From: Azospirillum sp. RU38E
GTDB lineage: Bacteria > Pseudomonadota > Alphaproteobacteria > Azospirillales > Azospirillaceae
Length of the DNA stretch: 35,996 nucleotides
NCBI RefSeq assembly: GCF_900188385.1
Contig: NZ_FZOI01000030.1
Coordinates: 1-35,996, forward strand
Reading direction: 5' to 3'
Each line of letters begins with the position of its first letter. Position 1 is the first letter of the stretch. Below, piece by piece: positions 14,001 through 20,000 of the stretch. Made by a program: the position numbers and the translations under genes. Under the pieces are notes generated by a model. That model saw only the letters and a list, made by a program, of their open reading frames with translations. It did not search any database and was not told where the DNA came from.

Positions 14001-17000
14001 GCTGTTGACGGTTGTGGTGCCAGAACCGCCGCCCAGGGCGTTATTGTGCCCCGCCACCAGCGTACCGGCGGAAACGGTGATCGCACCTTCAAGATCAAGA
14101 TTACTGGCGGACAGGGTCAGTTGTGCTGTGCCCGCCTTTGTCAGGGTGTAAGCAGCCCCCCCATAGAACCCGCCGGAAATGGTGGCGTCGCCGGTGGTGG
14201 TGATGGTGGCGCTGGCATTCACGAAGACGTCGCCGGTCAGCGTTCCGCCCGCCAGCGACAGGTTGCCGCCGGACAGCTCCAGAGTGCTGCTGATCATGCC
14301 GCCATCAGCCAGGGCCAATGTGCCCGACGAGACAACATAACCAACCGTGGGGTTGGCGGATGTCATGCCCAACGCCAGCGTGCCGGCACCCGTTTTGGTC
14401 AGGACAGTATGGCTGCCACCCAGGCTGGTGGCCGACAGGGTCAGGGTCACCCCGGTAGCGACATTGAAGGTGCCGAGGCCTATAAACATGACGTCATTGT
14501 CGACGGTGGTCGTGTCCGTGGCGATCAGGGTGCCGCCATCGAACTTCAAGGTCCCTTGGGACAGCGCATCATCAGCGGCAATAGACAGCGAGCCAGCGCT
14601 CAGCGTGATGGCACCCGACCAGCCAGCCTCGTTATCGGTATTGCTCAGGGTCAGCGTGCCGGTGCCGGCCTTGGTCAGATCGCCGGTGCCCGACAGGACG
14701 CCGGACAGGGTGACCGCGCCGCTATTGGTGATGGTGGCGGCACCATTAAACGCAATGGCATTGTCGATTGTGGTGGCGCCCGTAACGGCCAAGGTGGTGC
14801 CCGCAGCCAGCGAGATCGCGCCGCCGACATTGGAATCCAGGGTACCGTTACTGTTCTGCGTCCAGGAGGCGCCCAGCGCGGCATCGGACGACACGCTCAG
14901 CGTGCCCGCCGAAACGGTCGTGTTGCCCTTATAAAGGTTGGTGCCCGACAGCACCAGGGTGCCGGCGCCCGTCTTGGTCAACCCGCCGGCTGCACCAACG
15001 TCAATGCCTTCATTGTCGCCGATCTGGCCGGATACGGTCAGGGTCGAACCGGTGGCGACATCAACATTCAGCGTGGAGAACAGCTTCTGGATCTTGCCGG
15101 TAAAGCTGTTATTGCCGCCGAGATTGCTGATGCCACCGCCAAAGAAGTCGAAAATATTCTCGCCGGTGATGGTAACGCCGCCCTGCAGGGCCACCGTGCC
15201 ACCATTGACCTCGGTGATACCCTGCGACGTGTCACCCAGCGCCAGGTTGTTGGCCAGCACCAGGGTGCCCGCCTGCACGAACACCGCATCCTTGAAGGTA
15301 TTGGCACCCGACAGCACCACGGTGCCCGCATTGCTGCCGTCGCCAAAATGCAGGTCGTAACTGCTGCCAGTGCCCGACCCGCCACCGGAGATGATGCCGC
15401 TCAGCGTCAAGGTGGTGCCGTTGGCGGCCAGCACGTTGACGACGCCCATGCTGGAATGGTCAATAGTGCCGCTCAGCGTATTGTCGCCGGCGATGTTCAG
15501 CAGTTGGCCGGTGCTGTTGCTGGTATCGAGCACGATGTTTTCGGCAACAGTCACCCCACCGGAAACGCCCAGCTTTGCGCCGCCCGACACGGTGGTGGTG
15601 CCTGTAGTGCTGCCCAGGGCGTTGGCGTGCCCCGCGACCAGCGTACCGGCGGAAACGGTGATCGCACCTTGAAGATCAATATTGTCGCCGGACAGCGTCA
15701 GTTGTGCCGTGCCCGCCTTGGTCAGGCTGGCAGCCCCCCCCCCCACGAAGTAGCCCGAAATGGTGGCGTCGCCCGTGGTGGTGATGGTGGCGCTGGCACT
15801 CAGTGCAATGTTGGCAGCTACGGTTCCGCCCGCCAGCGACAGGTTGCCGCCAGATAGGGTCAGAGTGCCAACGATGATGTCACCAGTCGTCGCGGCCAGC
15901 GTGCCTGACGTGACATCATACTCAATCGCGGGGTTGACAGTGATCATGCCCAGCGCCAGCGTGCCGGCACCCGATTTGGTCAGCAGGCCACCGCCGCCGC
16001 CCATACCGGTGGCCGACAGGGTCAGGGTTATCCCGGTATCGACATTGATGGTGCCATTGCCATTGGTCATGGCCGTGGTACCCACCCACACCGCATTGTC
16101 GATGGTGGTGTTGCCGGTTGCGGCCAGGGTGCCGCCGTTGAACTTCAAGGTTCCGCTGGACAGCGCATCATCATCGGCAATCGACAGCGAGCCAGCGGTC
16201 AGCGTGATGGCGCCCGACCAGACCGCTTCATTGCCGGTATTGCTCAGGGTCAGTTTGCCCGCCCCAGTTTTGGTCAGCCCACCGGTACCCGAGACGGTGC
16301 CGGAGAAGGTGACGTCGGCAGCGGTTTCGATGGTGGCGTCGCCGGTGAAGGTGACGCTTTGTCCAAAGGTCGCGGCGTTGCTGAAGACAAGCGTGCCGCC
16401 GGACAGCGTCAGCCCCCCGTAGCCGAGGGTTTCGTGTTCCGGCTGGGCAAAGGCGGCGTAGAGCGTGCCGTTGCTGATCGTCACGCCGCCGCCGAGACCA
16501 TCGTTGTTGGCGGACAGGGTCAGGCTGCCGCCGCCGGTCTTGGTCAGCCGCCCTTCGCCGCCGACTTGGTTCGACAGGGTCAGGTGCCCGCTGCCGGTCT
16601 GGTTGAAGGTGGCGCCGTCGCCCTCGATCGCGAATGTGTTGGTGAGTGTGATGGTGTTCCCGCCTGTGGCGAAGATGACACCGCCGCTGAGGGCGACATT
16701 GTCGGTGCCGAGGTTGGTGGCGGAACTGATCTGCAGCGTGCCGGCGGTCGCCGTGATGGTGGATAGGCCGGTACCGTCCGTGTTGTTGGTGCCGCTCAGC
16801 ACCAGCGTACCGGCGCCGGTCTTGGTCAGGTTGCCGGAGGTACCGCTCAGATTGCCGCTGAGCGTGACACGGGTGCCGGTGCCGACACTGACAGTGCCAT
16901 TGCCGGTGAAGCTGACGGCATTGTCGATGGTGGTGTCGCTGGTGACGGCCAGGGTGCTGCCATCCGCCAGGGTGATTGCACCGCTGCCCAGATTGCTGTC

Positions 17001-20000
17001 AGACGCAACCGAAAGCGTGCCGGCGGAAACGTTGATCTCGCCGCCATAAGAAGAGTTGTTGCCGGTCAGGGTCAGTTGCGCCGTGCCGGCCGTGGTCAAG
17101 TCGGCAGAACCGCTGATGGGGCCCGAAATGGTCGCATCGCCTGTGACGGAGATGGTGCTGTTATCGTCAACCGCAATTTCCGCCCCCAGCGTCCCGCCCG
17201 CCAGCGACAAGGTGCCGCCATTCAGGGTCAAGCTGTTGAAGGTGCCCAGCGCGCTGCCGGGATTGGTCAGGGCCAGGGTACCTTCGGTAACCCTGTAAGC
17301 AACATTCTGATTGGCAGAGGTCATGCCCAGCACCAGCGTGCCGGCCCCAACCTTTTCCAACGCACCGCCGCCACCGCTGATGATGGACGCCGACAGCGTG
17401 AGTGCCGCGCCGACATCAACATCAATGGTGCCATTGCCGTTGAACATGTTAGTCAGACCCATCGACACGGCATTGTCGATGGTGGTCGTGCCGGTGACGT
17501 TCAGCCTGCCGCCATTGAACAGCAGCGAACCGCTGGACAGCGCATCATCAGCGGCAATCGACAGCGTGCCTTCGGTCAGGGTGATGTTGCCCGACCAGCC
17601 AGCCTCGTTACCGGTATTGCCCAGGGTCAGCGTGCCCGCCCCGGTTTTGGTCAGCCCACCGCTGCCGCTGATCAAACCAGACAGGGCAACATTAGCACCC
17701 GCATTGACCGTGGCGCCATTGCTGCCCAGGGTGATGGCGTTGTCGATGGTGGTCGCACCGGTGACGGCCAGAACCGCGTCGCTGGCATCCAGGGTTAGCG
17801 CGCCCGACAGCAGATTGGCATCGCTGGCCACAGAAAGGGTGCCGCCGCCGACAGTCATGCTGCCGCTGCCGGTCTGTGTGCCAGAGAGGGTCAGCGTGCC
17901 TTCGCCGTACTTGGTGAAACCGCCGCTGCCGCCAAGGGCGCTGGCGATGGTCAGGGTATTGCCGGTTTCGTTATAAAATACCTGCGTGGTGCCGGCGCCG
18001 AAGGTGATGGTGCTGCCGGTCAGGGTCAGGCCACTGGTGAGAGTGGCATCAAATATCAGATTCTCACTGATGGTAATATTGCCAGCCAGGGAAATGGTCT
18101 GGTTGGCGAGATTGCTGGCGAACATAAGATACTGTTCACCCGTGGTGTCAGCGGCGGCAATGGCAATCGCCTCACTGAAACTCACACCATCGGTCAGATC
18201 AATCGTCGTCGTGTCGGTGGCGTTATCGATGTAAATGGTATTATTATTCACCGTGGTGGTCACGCTGGTGCTGTTGCTGGCCGCATCGGTCAGCGTGATG
18301 GTCAGCGGCGTGTTGCCATAGGGCTTCGCGTTCTCGTATTTGATGCCGTTTAAAACATTGCCGATCAACGTGGCAGTGGCGCTGCTGTTGAAGGTGATGG
18401 TCAGTACATTGCCATTCGTGTTGTAGGTGGCAAAATTGACGCCACCCGGTGATGAGGTCAAGGTTCCGGCGGCCGCCGAAAAATAAGCGCTGCTTAAGCT
18501 GAACTCGTCTGTGCTCAACGCACCGCCGGTGCGCTGCACCACCAGCTTGGCCCCATTCCAATCATTCTGCGCATCGCTGACGGTGGCAAGAGTCGAAAAA
18601 TTGTCAATAAAGGTAGATGTCGTCCCAGACGTCTCGCTGACATCGCCATCCAGGCCGCTGATGACCGGTGCGTTGGCGTTGATGTCATCATTTACAAGGG
18701 TGCCGGTCGCCGTGGCACGGGCAATCGTGGCGTTGGTGGCGCCGGAAAGGTTGATGGAGAAGGTCTCGTCGGATTCGACATCGGTGTCCTCACCGATGAG
18801 GACGTCGAAGGTCTTGCTGGTCTCGCCGGGGGCGAAGGTCAGGATGCCGCTGTCGTTAGCATAGTCCTCGCCAGATAAGGCCGTACCGTCGGCGGTTGCC
18901 CAGTTCACTGTCACCGTCTTGCTCGATGCAGCGCTGAGTGTGACCGTGAAGGTCATGTAGTGGGTACTGCCATTCCCCTCTGCCTCAGTGACGTCGGCGA
19001 TGGAAAGGGTGGGGGCTGCGTCGTCATCGGTGATGGTGACGGTGGCCTCGGCAGTGCCGTTTTCCGTTGCCCCCCCCCCGCCGCTGACCGCCGTGATCTC
19101 GATGATCGCCGTCTCATCCACCTCATCCAGGGTATCCTGCACCGCGGTCAGCGTGGCCGTGCCCGTGGTCTGCCCTGCCAGGATGGTAATGGAGGTGGAG
19201 GAGAGGGTGAAATCGTCGGTCAGGGTGGCCGTGCTGGTCGATTTGCGACCGATGGTCACCACCGTGTCACTGCTGGCCGCCGCGCTCAACGTTGCGGTGA
19301 TCGTGGAGGTGCCGGCTGCTTCCGCAACAGTGGCATTATTGACCGACAGGCTGACGGTGGGGGCCGTGGTGGTGAAATTATAGCTGGTATCATCGCTGAT
19401 GGCGGCGAGGTTGTTGCCAGCGGTGTCCTTGATGCTGCCGGCGTCGAACCGCACGCTGTACTGGGTGCCCGCCAGCAGGTTGCCACTCGGGTTGAGCGTC
19501 AGCTTGTCGCCGCTGATCGTCAGCGTCGAACCGTTGGAGCCGGTCACTGTGCCGCTGTTGATAGTGCTGACGTCAAACGTCTCGGCGTTCTGGCCCTGGG
19601 TGGCGTTGCGCAGGGTGATGGTGCCGGAGGTGCCGAACTGCACATTCTCGCTGAAATCCACGACAATATCAGCGCCCACCGCCACGTTGGTGGCATTGTC
19701 GATCGGCGTGGAATTGGCACCGTCCAGCGTGGGGGCAGTGCTGTCGCTGCCCGCCGGATCGTCCAGGACGATTGAATTCAATCCGATATAGAGCTGACTG
19801 CTATCGGTTGAAACAATGCGTATTTCATCAATGTTTCCGAATATGGCCGGATCCAAATCCGTTGATGCCTGCGAAATGACCTTTGTCATCTCAGGATAGG
19901 TTGGTGCACCGGCTTGTTCTATTTCCGCGGTCTCACCGACCTGTACGCCATCATTATATGCAACGATTTTGTATTTTTGCGTAAAATCGCCGCTGCCGTT

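Noticed and set aside
13194-15857. Plus-strand frame of 887 codons
   Set aside because: It is antisense to the giant gene and rich in Gly, Gln and Arg, as expected from the opposite strand of Gly/Thr/Ser repeats. It has no family likeness.
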